In this document: in pieces, positions 49,091 through 62,968 of the stretch
How the letters are laid out: each line of letters starts with the position of its first letter
Numbering within the stretch: the stretch's first letter is position 1
Assembly: GCA_019914995.1 (NCBI GenBank)
Contig: CM034126.1
Coordinates: 10,669,001-10,733,000 of the forward strand
Reading direction: 5' to 3'
DNA: 64,000 nucleotides
Source of the DNA: Acanthochlamys bracteata
Lineage: Eukaryota; Streptophyta; Magnoliopsida; Pandanales; Velloziaceae
Position numbers and translations under genes: made by a program
Notes under the pieces: model-generated
Databases searched by the model: none
Told to the model about the DNA's origin: nothing
The model's input: the letters and a program-made list of their open reading frames with translations, nothing else

Positions 49091-49100
49091 GTTTAAATAG
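49091..49100 (-). promoter_or_regulatory. Probable TATA box of the RING-H2 gene
   Basis: On the minus strand CTATTTAAAC sits 67-76 bp upstream of the ATG at 49024 and downstream of the ATG at 49123. With a transcription start about 30 bp further on, only the ATG at 49024 would be in the transcript. A second A/T box at about 49187-49205 could serve a longer transcript. Confidence 0.5.
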
Positions 49101-50235
49101 AAAGATGAAACTAGGGGACCCATAGAAACAGATTGATTCCAGTGTGTTCTTTTTTTACCTTTGTTATTAATTTCTTTCTTTAATCCAATTATTAAATATA
49201 TTTAATTATAATTAATAATTTTAATTTATATATATATGTTTATTAGAATTATATAATTTTGTTATCATTATATAAATATATTAAATCTAATCTATTATTT
49301 TATAGTTAAAGAAAGTGAGAAATTGCTGGACGTGTGAGCTCAGCTCTACTGTTGCATTTTGCAACCGAAAGTTGAAAAGTTCTCTCGTTCTTTTCCCTCC
49401 TTCATTCGTGTTCTTAATTGTTATGTACAACTTCAATATTAATTATTGTTTGTTGCTTGCGAAATGCTTCATGCATGTTCCCGTTTGAGCACTTCAACAC
49501 GAAGCTAAAAAGAGTAAAAACCTCACCATCATCTCTTTCGTTTGATTTCCGGAAGTGTTGTTTGAGAACATCGGGAAGGGGAGAAGCGAGAGTGATGTGG
49601 TTGCTTTTGAACAACAACGTGTCTGAAACATTGCGGGTACTGTGATAGACAGAGACAGAGAAGATGCAGAGCATGAGACGACAAAGTAGCTAATAAAATT
49701 TTATGATTTATTTTATTTTGTTAGTTTTTTTAAAAAATAAAAAATTTATTTTAAAATAAATTAAAGTATTTATTATTTCAGTTAAAATTTTTTACTGAAA
49801 ACATTTTTTTGAGCGACTTTTTATATCAAAATAACTAATCATACTTTAAAAATCATTTCCTCTTCTATTAGCCAAAATCTAACGAAGTCCCAACAGACGC
49901 AGAATCTCTTGCGCAGAAATATGTACATAATTTTTTTAATTTTTAAAAAATTTAACAAAACGAAAGACTTCGATTTAATTATATGAATTCCAACGTAATC
50001 TTATAAAAATCGTATAGGATCTTTCCAAAACATGTTAAAATCAATGATTAAACTCGATATCTCTCATGTCTTTATATCACCTCCAAAGAAAGAACCGTGA
50101 GGACATAATTAGCAACTGTGTCAAGTCATTATAACTTCAACTCAATCATGAATCAAGCTGGAAGAGGTGAAAAAAAAACACAATTCTTAAACGTATCTTA
50201 AAAAATTCGTAATTATGCTATTTAAAGTTTGTGAT

Positions 50236-50861
50236 GTAATCATAGTTATAAAAATCGGACCGAATATTGAACTGAGAAACTGTCCGAATTAATAGATCAC
50301 GGATTGACCCGTCTTATCAAAAATACTAAGACATTGACAGTAATACGAACGCTTATTATTTTTCTTTATTAGAAGGCATAAAAAAAATAAACTAACAAAA
50401 AAAATATAGAAAAATAAAAAAATATTTTAAATAATAAATTTTAAAAAATATTCTTTGTTTTAAAATAATTTTGTTATTTTTCTTACAATTTAACAGAATT
50501 AGTAATATAAAATTTAAAAATTACTAATAATAACTATTTACAAATAAAATATAACAAATTTATTTTTTTGTATTATCATATTCAAATATAAAATCTGAAC
50601 TACATATTATATCTCAATATAAAGATTCTAATAATTATTTTTGTATCAATATATCACAAATTTAAATTTTTTAAAATTTAATTTAACTCGATTTTACTCG
50701 GACGAGCGGGTCGACCGGATCGAAGCGGATCGGAACGGGTTGAAGCGGGTCAGAGCGGATTGATTGCATAAATTGTTCTATTATAAATCTGGACCGATTT
50801 ATGTTCCGGATCGACGGTTTTCGAATCGATCCGGAGGGGCCGATCCGGATTTTACAACTAT
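50236..50861. mobile_element. Non-autonomous DNA transposon with inverted ends (element D)
   Basis: CATAGTTATAAAAATCGGAC (from 50241) and the reverse complement of the other end, CATAGTTGTAAAATCCGGAT (to 50862), match at about 18 of 22 positions over the full repeat. The unit is flanked by GTTTGTGAT at 50227-50235 and 50862-50870, a likely target-site duplication of 8-9 bp. Five extra bases separate the left duplication from the inverted repeat, which is unexplained. The interior is A/T-rich with a GC-rich stretch of GGATCGAAGCGGATCGGAAC type at 50700-50760. Size and duplication fit a Mutator-like or hAT non-autonomous element. Confidence 0.65.
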
Positions 50862-50946
50862 GTTTGTGATTGCTACTAGAAGAGATGTGAGGCAAATTTC
50901 TTAGAAAACAAATTTCTTATCCGTATTACAAGTCAAGCACCTAAGA

Positions 50947-51190
50947 AGCGTTTAGAATTACTTTTCTCACATTCGTTAAAAAATATTTTTCTTTTATATT
51001 TTTTAATTATTTTTTATAATATTATATAAAATTTATTTAAAAATTTTAAAATATATAAAAATTGTCCTTAGTAAAATCTAGTTATTATTTTTTTTTTTTT
51101 TAAATCAAAAAATATAACTTATTTTTTAAAATAGAATAAAAATATTTTTTATTTTAAAAAAATTCTATTTTAAAAACACTTCTAAATATT
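50947..51190. repeat. AT-rich MITE-like repeat, copy 5
   Basis: It starts GCGTTTAGAATTACTTTTC and ends AAAACACTTCTAAATATT, with an A/T-only middle. The ends are imperfect inverted repeats, as in the other copies. Confidence 0.45.
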
Positions 51191-51508
51191 TCTTTAAGCA
51201 AGTTCCACCTTATTGACAATTAATCTCTGATGCTACAACTTAAGAACGTCTCAGTTCTATATGAACTTTCTTTTTTATTAAAATTTATTTCTAAAAAAAT
51301 CAGAATAATAAATTTCTTCAGACGAACCTTAAAAGATAATTAATGTATTTTTTAAGAAAACTTACCTTTTAAATTTAATGTATTAATATTTTACTTTATA
51401 GTAACCAAATTGAGCCCTTAAATGTGTTTGATGTAATATCTTTGTCCAATTAACTTCATCTCCATCATAGCAAATGAGTCAATTTCTTTACCTAATAATA
51501 TTTAGAGA

Positions 51509-51750
51509 GTGTTTGACATTCTATTCTACAAAAGATTTTTATTAATTTTTTATTTTTTATTTTTAATAATTTTTTATAATAGTTTATAGAATTTATTTTA
51601 AAATTTTAAAATATAAAAAAATTTATAAATAGTAAGATTTTTTTAATACTTTTTTACTATTTTTAATCAAAATAATATAATTTATTATTAAAATAAAATA
51701 AAATATATTTTTTATTTAAAAAAATTTATTTCATAAATATTTTCAAACAG
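51509..51750. repeat. AT-rich MITE-like repeat, copy 6
   Basis: The left end is GTGTTTGACATTC and the right end TATTTTCAAACAG. The inverted GTTTGA/TCAAAC pair and the A/T core of about 240 bp match the family. Confidence 0.5.
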
Positions 51751-52052
51751 TTTTTAAGTATTTGGATTTTTGAACGGGACGCCGCTTTCAATGTGATAAT
51801 TAATGAATTTTCATCTTTTCCTTGATAGATTACCTCTTTGCAAGGGCACTCGTCTACCACCAAGAACGATTGCATTGTTCTAATTAATGCATATATATAA
51901 CTTAGACAATAATAACAAATTGTTATATGACTTATCGTATCAAATACAACTAAATTTTGTTGAGAAATCGCGACAATTTGAGTTCTTTGTATGTACTTGA
52001 TTTATAAGATTGCGACAGCAATTTGGCATAGTCAAGCAATCAATTTAGAGGA

Positions 52053-52298
52053 TGTTTGGGAGTGCTTATAAAATAAAATTTTTTTAAAATAAAAAATATT
52101 TTTATTTTTTTGAGAAATAAACTCTATTTTTTTATTTTTAAAAAAATAAAAATATATAATAAAAAGATTTCATTCCGTAAATTTTTTTTACACTTTTTAA
52201 AATTTTAAATAAATTTTTTATATATTTATAAAGTATATATTGAAAAACATAAAATAAAGCAAAGTTGAAAAATAATTTTTGAAAACCTAAACCAAACG
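52053..52298. repeat. AT-rich MITE-like repeat, copy 7
   Basis: This is one of the best-preserved copies: TGTTTGGGAGTGCTTATAAA at the left and AAAACCTAAACCAAACG at the right, with the A/T core between them. The flanks TTTAGAG and CTTTGAG may be a degraded target duplication. Confidence 0.55.
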
Positions 52299-53001
52299 AG
52301 CTTTGAGAATTTCAAAATTTTTTAACAGAAACAGAAAAACTTAGAAAAATGGGAAAGATATATTTTGATTGAAAAGAAATGGATAACTTTCATCTATAGG
52401 CATTTTTTGTTGGCAAAGGAGTTTTCGTTTCAATTGAAGTAATTGATGTAATTTGTTCTAAAATGAAAAAGACCCAACTTTTTTTTTTGAAGAATTTTTT
52501 TTCATGGGACATCTCCTCAGCTCCACTCTTGAGCTTTTCTGTATTTTCACAATCTTAAAATTTTTCTCTCACAAACTCTTTCCTGAAGTTAAAACTTTTT
52601 AAAAACCTAAACACAATGTTAATAATCTGTTGTTGCTATTGATTCACTCCTTAAACAGTTAACTCAATATTGACATATTTATGAATAACAAGTTTTTTAT
52701 TTTTACTTTTGCTGGTTATCATTTTTTTAAAAGAGAAATCTTCCATTTTTTCTAAGATAACTGCAATTGTTATTTAAAATTTTGGCTATACCTTGACAAC
52801 AGAATGAATATAAGAATTTCTATCTTTGTAAAACACTCCTGCGCACTCCTATTTTAAAGTCGCAAAAAAAGTTGAGGCTTACCTATTCTAGTTAACATAA
52901 TTATAGACCACTTCCATTATAACTTGTAATTACCTTTTTTGCAAAGATATAAGTCCTTGTGTACTAGATGTGTGCGTATAATATACGTAGAGCAAAGCTA
53001 A

Positions 53002-53270
53002 TGTTTGTTTGGTTCTTCGGTCTTTCAAGAAGGCTTTTGAAAATAAGTTTTTTTAAAACGAAAAATATTTTTAAAAATTTAACAAATATTTTTACGAAAT
53101 AACTTCTACTTTATTATTAAAAAAATAATAATTAGTAATAATAAGATATCATGATGTAGGATTTTTATATTTTTTAAAATTTTTTAAAATTTATAAAATA
53201 TATCAGAAAGTTTATTAAAATATGTGAAAAAAATGAAATAAAAAGAAGAAGCTTATAAGCAATGCCAAAT
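53002..53270. repeat. AT-rich MITE-like repeat, copy 8
   Basis: It starts TGTTTGTTTGGTTCTTC and ends GAAGCTTATAAGCAATGCCAAA. The internal GCTTATAA near an end also occurs in copies 4 and 7, which supports a common origin. Confidence 0.5.
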
Positions 53271-56026
53271 ATCACCTAAAGTCTATAAATGCTAAACCTT
53301 TTAGATTTGATCTACAACATAAAATGCAGTAGAAAAAAAAAGATTCACGATTTTTTATTCTTTGAACTTTTGCATGCAACAAAATTAAGATGCTGGTAAT
53401 TCATATTGCTTTCAGATTTGAGTTACACTGTCAAATATCAAAATCTCATCTCAAAGTCTCAAAGAGCAAGATCATTGCTTGTATTAATTCATGAAATTTG
53501 GAGAAGATTTTGGTCGCAGCTCCAGTTTATTATATAGTTAGGACCACAGTAATATGGATGAACAAAGAGTTTGGTAGATCTTGGAATGTTGCTCATATGA
53601 GGATTGAAGAAAAGAAACAAAGTGCATGAAAAAGTTTATTACTTCCAATATTTTTTACAAAAATTTCATATTGAAATCTATATGATAATTCTTTATTTAT
53701 TATAGTAGGTATTCAACTGTACTCTTTAAGATGCAGATAACATAAGACAAATGCTGGATGCAATTAGAATTAGGAATAATTATTCTTAATATATGTAAAA
53801 ATATACACAACACATTCTAAAAATCAAAGTTCCCCCTGCCCTCTCAACTATTGAATTTGAGAAGAAGGGCAATTAGAAATTAGATTCTCTAGATGGGTTT
53901 CCCTATTTTTAGTTTTTGGAATTTCTTTCTCATTTTTATTTTTCTCAGGATTCTAATTTCCTCAAGATGAACTTCGCCAGTCTGTAACACATCAAGGAAA
54001 TGGGGATGAGATGCTTGAGCACGCATAATAGGGATGTATAATTTAACAACGGCATTCTTTCCCGCCTAATGTACAGGCATACTATTTCTAACAATTATTT
54101 TCTTATACTATTGAATATTTACCAATTGCTGAGAAAGATGTTTATGTGTTGAGTGAGTTTTGAGCCTATTTCACTGCACTGGAGAAAGAGTGCAGGTAGA
54201 AAAGCGTTGGCGAGAGCAGTATTCCTGTGCCAATGACAAGGTTTACCTGAATTCCAGGTTATGAATCCACGAGGAATGGGGAAATAAGAGCTGTTTCTGT
54301 CTCTATCGGTCACGGGAGCGGTTTGCTGAAGTGTTGTAGCCCTTCGTGAACATGTACGGTTGTCGAAATTGGGTACTCTCGATGATAATAACTATCAATG
54401 TATGATAAACACAAGCAGTCAAAACATTCATGTACATGTTTACATCTCACTACTTGGAAGAGAAGACATGTATATGTAGTTTGGTGAACAACGCAAATAA
54501 ATTACGACGCAATTACAAATTCCAGTATATGTTTTGGCAAATTTCCAAAGATAAGAAGGTAGGTGAGCTAAGGTGTGCGACTGACTTGTCCATATGCACT
54601 GCAAATATGGGCTTGCATCCAAAGCAACGGTGGGGCAAACATTAACTAATCCATTTTGGGACCCCAATTTGATCGTTTCAACACAGCAACGTTATCTACT
54701 GGAACATTCAAGAATAAAGCTGCAAACGAGAGAGACGTCTCAATGGAATAGGCAGTACTCGAGTTAAGACGTGCAAAAGAATTGGCATTTTCAACAAATA
54801 ATAATGTGTCATGCTCATGAAGAAATCCTCATAAAATTTGTTTACTCTCTGGATAGTGGGAAAAGTATTAGCTCGACCTGAACCTCTACTTCTAACTCAA
54901 ATAGATCACATATCCAAAACACGAGTACACATTCAAAGCATGACAGAGATTCACTTTTGAAGTTTGCGAGAGTGAGAGGGGATATGTGATTATATATGCC
55001 TATCCATTTCAAAGCTGCATGAGACCACACAGATATAAATGAGAGCAACAGTGCTTCACAAATACCATGCAATGTAAAAAATGAGTAGTTCTTGGACACC
55101 ATTAGTCCACATATGACTGTACTGGCGAATTCATGACAACAACATAGTTAGAGCTTCGCCCTAGAATGAGGACATATTCCATCAATTTCACTCTGCCCGG
55201 TATACATGCTAATGTTTTTTTTTTTGCAAATTGTTATCTAATAAGAGGACAACCAGCTTGAATCGAATACAAGTTTGTTTTTTCTCTACTAGAACTACAG
55301 TATGATATATCTTGACAAATCAAATAATTGTCACCTTCGGATGTGTTTTAGATGCAAATTCAGTGAAATGAAGTAGCTAACAATTGATTGCAAAGTCCAC
55401 TAAAATGAAATCATGTTCTCTCAAATATATCCTTCAGAAAGGTTCACCTATGCCTAACGCCTCCAGAAACCACCTCCCAAGAATTTCTTAGAGAACACGT
55501 TTCACACCGTTTCAAAAAATTTTGGATACGAACCATGTAAGCGAACTCCCGAGACTCACCAATTGGTTCAGTTTATCAAACATGACCACCACATTACCAT
55601 GTCAAAGTTGTAGGATTTCTGCTATCTAGTTAGAACATGGTATCAACAGTAGTAATTCGACTTCCACCAATTTGATGTACATCAATCCCCAAAAATTGAC
55701 GTAACTTGCATTATGTTAAAAAATATAAAATTAAAGGGTACATAAACATAATTTCACAAGGACCCATTAACAGAAGTCCTATACATAGCAAGGGCAAACT
55801 TGATCCTCCAAACTCTTGTGAATCCAAAAAGTATCACTTAGCAAATGTCACTATTTGGGCCATCATTATGATCTGAGCGGAATACAGCTGAATATGATCT
55901 GGTTCAGCCTTACGATCAGAGAAGGAATTGACCAATTGCATGAGTTTATTCATCTTGTAGAATGTACACTACATCTTACCAACTTAACCTGAGGTCATGA
56001 AGACGATAAATTGTTTTGATACAGCA

Positions 56027-59000
56027 TCAATCTAAATTTTGCTTGCTCTTGCTCTTCTTTCTTTTTGCTTTAAATCTGAATTTTGCCATTAAAGTCCTGA
56101 CTGTGTTGATGAAGTTACCAACTGCCATTACAACGAGCAGTATCCCACAGAAAATTACCTGCGATATTGTTTTGGCAGAATAGTGAGAATCAGCAATCTC
56201 AAATTCAACAAACAAATAACTTGGTATGAATAAATTGAATAATCACAAGGTTACTATAAGACCACTAACATGCTCCTGAGAGTGGCCGCTTTTCCACGAA
56301 AATGGGTGCTGTAAACATAACCGAAAAGTTCCTCCACCAGCTCTTGCTAAATGAATTTTAATCTGACTGAACACTAAATTAAGACCACTACTACCACATA
56401 CTTTCAAACCAAGGCTTCTTATATACATGTAACCACTCCATAGAACCAAGAACCTAGGTGAATACGGCAAACAGCTTGCACATAATAGACAAAGAGCATT
56501 GTGATTCAGCTAGTATCACTGTGGATAGGTTTCGAAGAAAAAGGTCTACTTCTAAACAATAAATTTAGATCCCCGATCCTACAAATGCTAACAAGATATG
56601 AAGAAAGTATCACTTTCCATATAAAAAACACGCGCAATATTTAGAATAACTGGACTTGCCTGCCATCCAGAAACAACACCTTCAAAAGCTGTAAGAATAA
56701 GTCGTGCCCCCAAATATGCCTGAAATCCCTGAAGAAGACATTTCCACAATCATTAACATGTTTTATAGGTTAAAATCAAAAGGAAATTTTGGTACTCCAG
56801 CTTATCTAGTACCCAGAGGGACTACTTTAAGTTTAACCTTAAGTATAGCAATAAGCAAGCATATGATAAGTTGAAGAAACAAGATATTGCTTAGTTTTAA
56901 CAACTTGAAAGCACGACAACCCAATTCTAATAAAAATGTCCACCTGCAAAATAAAAAGTATGGGACATAACACCCACAGTTGGCCCTCCACAGCAGTAGT
57001 TTCTCCCCAAACAATGTCCATTCTTTTTGCCTGCTACAAAGAATAATAATTATGAGCATTGCATGGTACTTGTATCCTGAAAAAGATTTAAAGAGATAAC
57101 ACGGCAAATATTTTAGTAGCAAGAACCTTATGTTATATAAGACATGATGAATTTTTGAGAATTCTAATATAACCATTTTGGTTATGGTCAGTGACAATTC
57201 ACCCACCTGAATCACTTAACCACTTTTTTTCCTTAGTTTGGGTCTTATTTTGCTAGTCCTGCCAGATCGCAGTTACAACCATTGTCTGGTTTCCGTCTTA
57301 CTAGGGTATTCCAGCAAGACCATCATTGCAACCTCTCACTGATTTTGCTAGTTTATCAAATCTAATTTAGATTTAAATTTAACCTCACCTAAATCTGGCT
57401 TAATCTTGGCTAGATATAGCTTGATAATTATTAGAAATGCATTCAACTTCAATTAGGTTGCATTTTGTGAAATATGGAACAAACCTTAATTCCTACATGA
57501 ATGCTCAACATGCCTGGTACACAATTGTAAAGTGCAGTCTGTAGGATGATCACATGCTGACACACAAATGAGTTAATCAGAGTTTAATTAATGTTTGTGC
57601 ACAAAGCTAAAGATTAGTTCAAGCGTACATAGTTCAACTGTAAAAATAGCATACTTTAACTATATATATTGAGGGACTAATAAATTTTATGAAAATAAAT
57701 AATCAAAACAAGGGATTTTATGTCAACGTGGAACTCTTGAATGACTAATAGTTAAAGATGATCAAACTGGGACTTCACCTCATATCAGTGCTATAATCCA
57801 ATAGGCTACAGTCTTCTTGAGCGCAATAGGATTACCTTTCCCAAAGCAATGCGAGTGTAGAGTCTCTGCCGTTGATATCTATTTTGCAAAAGCATCGCTA
57901 TACCTTGCATCATAGCCCATGCCAAGTATAAAGGCACTCCTCTCTGTGAAAAGCTTAAAGTCTGAGAAATAATAATACGTTGAAAAGAAAAGGCTAAACT
58001 GATATTACCTGCTTTGCCTCACAACTAGCACCCCCTTTTACCTCCCATGTAAGGCTCACTAAGGCTAGCAACATTGCTAAATAATGATGCCATATCCACC
58101 TTTAACAAAAATGCATGAAATTGACTAATCAAATCGTCAGTTCTTATAAATCTAGCAAGAATGTCATGGATTAAAACAGTGTTAAAAACAGAAGATTCCT
58201 TTAATAAATCTAGAATTATTTTCACCAACAAGGTTTTTAGCAACAAAAGATACTGCTAAAAAATTGCTGCAGCATATCGGCTCTATGGAATTTTCTTACT
58301 AGAGCATTACTAGAAGTTTGGATAGAGGTTAAAATTTGCTAAATCTTAAAATGGGATAAAGCTGGATCTGGCAAGTAGGATAGGTTGCTCAGAATCAGCA
58401 TGATACACAATTCACAAAAAGGCAATATAGAGATTAAAGAAATAGGAAAAAGATAAAATAAGCAAAACCTTTGTTGATAAACTTTTTAAGCAGCCAATGA
58501 AATACCAAATAGTGACTAACAATGCTATACACTACCATGGACGGATGTCACTTCCATTCACTCGCAATATGTTTTCTCGCAAGGCCAAACTGGTGTAGAG
58601 AAATAGCAACCAACCCTACAGTATGAACCAAAGTTTGGATTAGTTGATGCCATAACAAGTCGCAAAAGATGATTTAATTATCATAGACTCTCGTGCTTGT
58701 TGCAGTTTTTTACCTGGAATAGCTGAAATGCCAAAGGAGGTAAGCATCCACTCCATACATAGGACCTTAACATGAGTAGAACACAGGGGAACAGAAGGAA
58801 CATAGAAGCTGTTCTGTCCTGCGCCAAACAAAGGTTAACTAACCAAACTATCTACCCACACATACATTTTAGTCAAAAAGGACAAAGTGAGGAGAGGTAG
58901 AGAATCCTTAATGGGCATAGAAACTTAGAAATTTCACGAGGCAGCAACATTTAGCCAACTCGCAGACAGGCAAGTGTAATTTGCACAAGGTAAGCACAGA

Positions 59001-62000
59001 ATGAAGTTCTTCAGAGGAGTTTTTTTAGATAATATTTGCTTCAGAGGCCAAATGTGGCAAATAAGCTGCAAGTGTCACTCATCATGGAAGTTGAAATTGA
59101 CCTTCAAATTGTCACAAATAGAGAAATTATGTCTGATGAAAGGATTATATCCAGCTTTCAAACTGAAGTCGCTATAAAAGTTATCAAAGATCAAATTAAG
59201 TAAGAACATAATTCAGACGCTTTAGATGGATTAAGTTCTGAATTACTATCTTACCATGAAACATTCATGTGTCTAGACAACTACAAATTACACAAGGAAG
59301 AATCATCTTTCACATAGCATTACTAAGCAGAAATATACTTCAAGTAAGCTTTTCCAAACCATTCCTATCTTATAAAGAACAATAGTGATATAGCATCTAT
59401 TCAGAATTATATGAGAAAATGAAACAGCTAAGGTACACCTCCAATCACTGTAGAAACAACAAAAGTAGAATAGACCATATTCTTGCACTCCATGGTAATC
59501 AACACTCACTTTTGGTGTCTGCCACATCCTGATTACTAGCATATATGAGCACAAAGCAAACTATGGAACCACAACTACTGTCACACAGATATGCATATAA
59601 GCAATTATATGTGATATTACAATGTTAAACAAAGTTTATCTTGACAAGGTTCATATCACACAGCTTCCTTAAGCATATATATCTTAACATCTAATGGCCT
59701 TCAAGCTTCAAGTTTGTAAAATCCATCAAAAGCACAAGTCCACTGTGAATTCTCAATCTACCGACATATAGAAGCTAATGCCAACTAATGCAAGATTTGC
59801 TTATTATCAATGTCTATTTTTCTCCAAGTTGTACAGGATCAAGATTCTCATAATACATCATCAGCAGCTAATCTCGACATTAGATATTGCTAGTTCATAT
59901 TTATTTTCTTTTCATATGCTTAAGCAAAAAGGAATGAGCATCACTATAAAGATTAAAGAATGTGTAGCACTGAAATGTCTGCTTGTTAAGTAATTAACTA
60001 GCACTTATGAACAGCGTATCTAATAGGATCCTTAACCATAACCATCATCATGTCAACAACCACATACTGCCAACAATTACAATAAGAGGAGGACATACTC
60101 TGTAGTTGTTATACTCCTGCTTGAACTTCAGCTGATCCTCCTTCCTTGTAGCCCTCACATTCACTGGCCCAAGAAACATCCTCAGGAAACGACCTACTCA
60201 TTCCCCATTGACAAAAGTGTTAAACATAAATCAACCATACATAATTTCAGTAAACGAACCCTTCACTAGAATTAGTAATGAATTATTTGTTTCTTATATA
60301 TGAAATAAGAATCCAATTCAACTCAAGATCTAATTTTCTCGATATAAACAGGATCCTTCAATAGTACGTCAACAACAAGTTTTGCTCGCTCAACTTTAGC
60401 CAATCTGTTCATTCTGGCCGCTGAAGTGTTTTAAACAAACTTAGCTCTTAAGCTTCATGGTCAGTCAGTTCTGTCCATTGATTGAGAATTGAGAATATAC
60501 TTATTAAATGCTAAATGACCAGCGGATTGGCCTGGAATGGCAACTTTCAAGCAACAGTTGCTAGCCACAGGGTACGTTGCTTTCAAAACACTAAAAATGA
60601 GTTGATTACCAATCTGTTGATGCAAATAAAATTTCTAAAAATAAATAGAAGGTTATCATTTTCATAATGATATAAACCTTATTTTTCATGATACCACATT
60701 ATATATTCTTCAACTTCGACACCACGATATGACAATATAAAGGTTACTGTTGTTCAGTGTTAGTTTGATGGACTAACAATGAACACTAACTAGAAGTTCA
60801 AGAACTAAAGGTGAACCAAAAATCAAAACCTCTTGGACACAATTGTACAAAAAAAAATGATTCAGAGAATAAATTGAACATGTTAGGCAAAATTCAAGGA
60901 CCACAAGTGGCTAATAACCTTGGTATTGCAGTGTATATGCTAACAAGCTGGTTAGATTTTGGAATTGGAGAAAAACACCTTCAACGCTTTCTAGAACTCC
61001 CAGTAGGTATGATGCTTAATAAAGCCATAAATGGAGACTCTACAACTGTTCCATTAATTAGTTTAAAAAACAACTGGATTTCTGGCCCGAAGAGCTTATC
61101 CTCACACTTATAATTTAAGATAAAGCAATAATCCATAAAGCTTATGACATGTTGTAATGATGTCAGTGCATGCCGTTCATGTTGGAACAATCCAAGCTTA
61201 AAGAAGAGCAAATACCTTAAGTTTGCTCTGGCACTGAAACAAAAAAACTACAGTAAATTCAACCATGCAAATCAAAAGATATCTACCGTGGGACTTGGAG
61301 GGAAGAAGCCAAGCTGCATCTCCATCGTTAATCACACCTGTTGCTTTGCACAACTCCTCATCAGCCTTAAACACCAAGTGAAATAGACAACAACAAACAA
61401 AATATTGAGTTAGAATCGCTGAATAACCTATTTTAAAGAAAAAGATTCAACAGATACCATAATTGCAGACAGAAATATTTGCACAGTGGATGCCAAACTT
61501 TTGAGCATAAGAATTAAAAGAGCTCCATAATCTATTATGCAGTAATTTAAGAGGTATGATATTCTAACGAAGCCTTCAAACTCTGAATCAGCTCCAAATG
61601 CCAAATGCAGCCAAAATATCCTTCTTTGCTTGTAATTACAAGCCCTGCCATATTTTCGTCATTGTTCATTTTATTAGATCAGAGAGCTTTCCAAAATATT
61701 TATCCACAGCAAAAATTCCAGTACAACTGTAGTACTGATGCGTTTGGTTTCACTCCTAGAGTGAAGGTCGAAGGGACCTCAAATAAAAAATGCAACCATT
61801 GGATGTGATTTAAATCATAAATTGGCTCTATGTAAACCTCTCAGCATTTTGACGTCTTTGACTCTTCATCATTATATAAACATTAAACAATCATGAAGTT
61901 TTAAGAGTGTGCAATAGAGGGCAAAATACATTAAATGGCATGGAATTAACAAGGGGGCAACTTTTACACTTTAGCTTACGTCCAACAGTTGAAATTCGAT

Positions 62001-62945
62001 TTGAGGTCTGTTCGACCTTCATGCGATGAGTGATGTACCGAAAGCTTCGGTGCTACACTTGTACTGGAATTTATGCCATGTGCTCAAAAGGAATTCCATT
62101 CATAAAATAAATTGCAGCAACGTACATAATGGCAGCCGTAGTCATTACAGATAAGTGTAGTACTTAGTTGTTGTGTAGTATGTGTCATAAAGCTGCTTCA
62201 GGATGTGAAAAGGGAAATTTTCTAGAGTTATTGCTACATGACTAGATATACCGTAACAAGATTCAGCAAAAGCTATGGACCCATCCCAATTCTGAAATCA
62301 AGGGCATTTAGATTGTCTTTATATTGTCATTTATATTGTCATTTACGGTGGAAGCTGCTTACGCACAAACCAATCTTGTACTTCATCAGCAATAGCGTTA
62401 GAGAATCCTCGAGCATAGAATGCGCGTTCAATGCCATCAGTTGCAGCAAGACTCAAAATGAATATCACCAGTTAATCTTTAACCAATCCGTCTTAATATT
62501 GTTTACTAAACAAAAATCTGTGGTGAGGTACATTAAGAAATCACACTGCCTGAACAGACGGAACACAACTTTCCACAGCTCAATCACGTGGAAAATCACA
62601 GGCATTTAACTATCAGTTTCGACCAGAAGTTTTTAAAACTCCAGAAGGCGTTAACGAGAAAATCAAAATTAAAGCACAGAAACAATCGAGTACCTTCTCA
62701 GCGGAAGCGGGATCGATTGCGCCTCCGAGAACAGCGGCATCAAGAACCTTACGGAGGCGACGGAGGTCGGAGTCAACAGCGGCGGCGCGGTGACGGAGAG
62801 ACTGCTCCTCCGCGGCTGCTTTTGTCACGTGCGCATGCGCTGCTTCAGCGAGTTCTTTGGCGCGCTCGCCCAGCAAAGCCGATTCCTCTAACAGAGCTCT
62901 AGAGTTAGTGCTGGTATCGCTTCTGTTACTCTCGTTCTCCGCCAT
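56027..62945 (-). CDS. TMEM120 / TMPIT family membrane protein
   Basis: Ten minus-strand exons join in phase to give 365 aa: 62945-62694, 61365-61287, 60193-60099, 58818-58714, 58615-58536, 58099-58009, 57943-57836, 57030-56944, 56728-56660, 56158-56027. Residues 1-100 are Ala/Glu-rich and form a coiled coil. The membrane part has about six hydrophobic segments with conserved family motifs GRFLRMFLGPVNVRA, LALRENILRVNGSDIRPWW, the HHY at 208-210, AMLLQNRYQRQRLYTRIALG and VVMAVGNFINT. The C-terminus is strongly basic (FRFKAKRKKSKSK). Animal TMEM120A is a nuclear-envelope/ER protein with a fold like fatty-acid elongases and a bound CoA. The role in plants is not known to me. The intron after exon 9 uses a GC donor. 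The start is the ATG at 62945. Confidence 0.93.
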
Positions 62946-62968
62946 GGCCGGCGGAGAGGTACAGCTTT

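Larger units (their letters stand above)
49125..56026. other. Repeat-rich intergenic region
   Basis: No gene is supported over nearly 7 kb. Features are the inverted-repeat element 50236-50861 and AT-rich MITE-like copies at 50947-51190, 51509-51750, 52053-52298 and 53002-53270. A further AT-rich block lies at about 49690-49815. From about 53.3 to 56.0 kb the sequence is less repetitive but shows no domain. The right end is probably the TMEM120 3' UTR. Confidence 0.6.
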
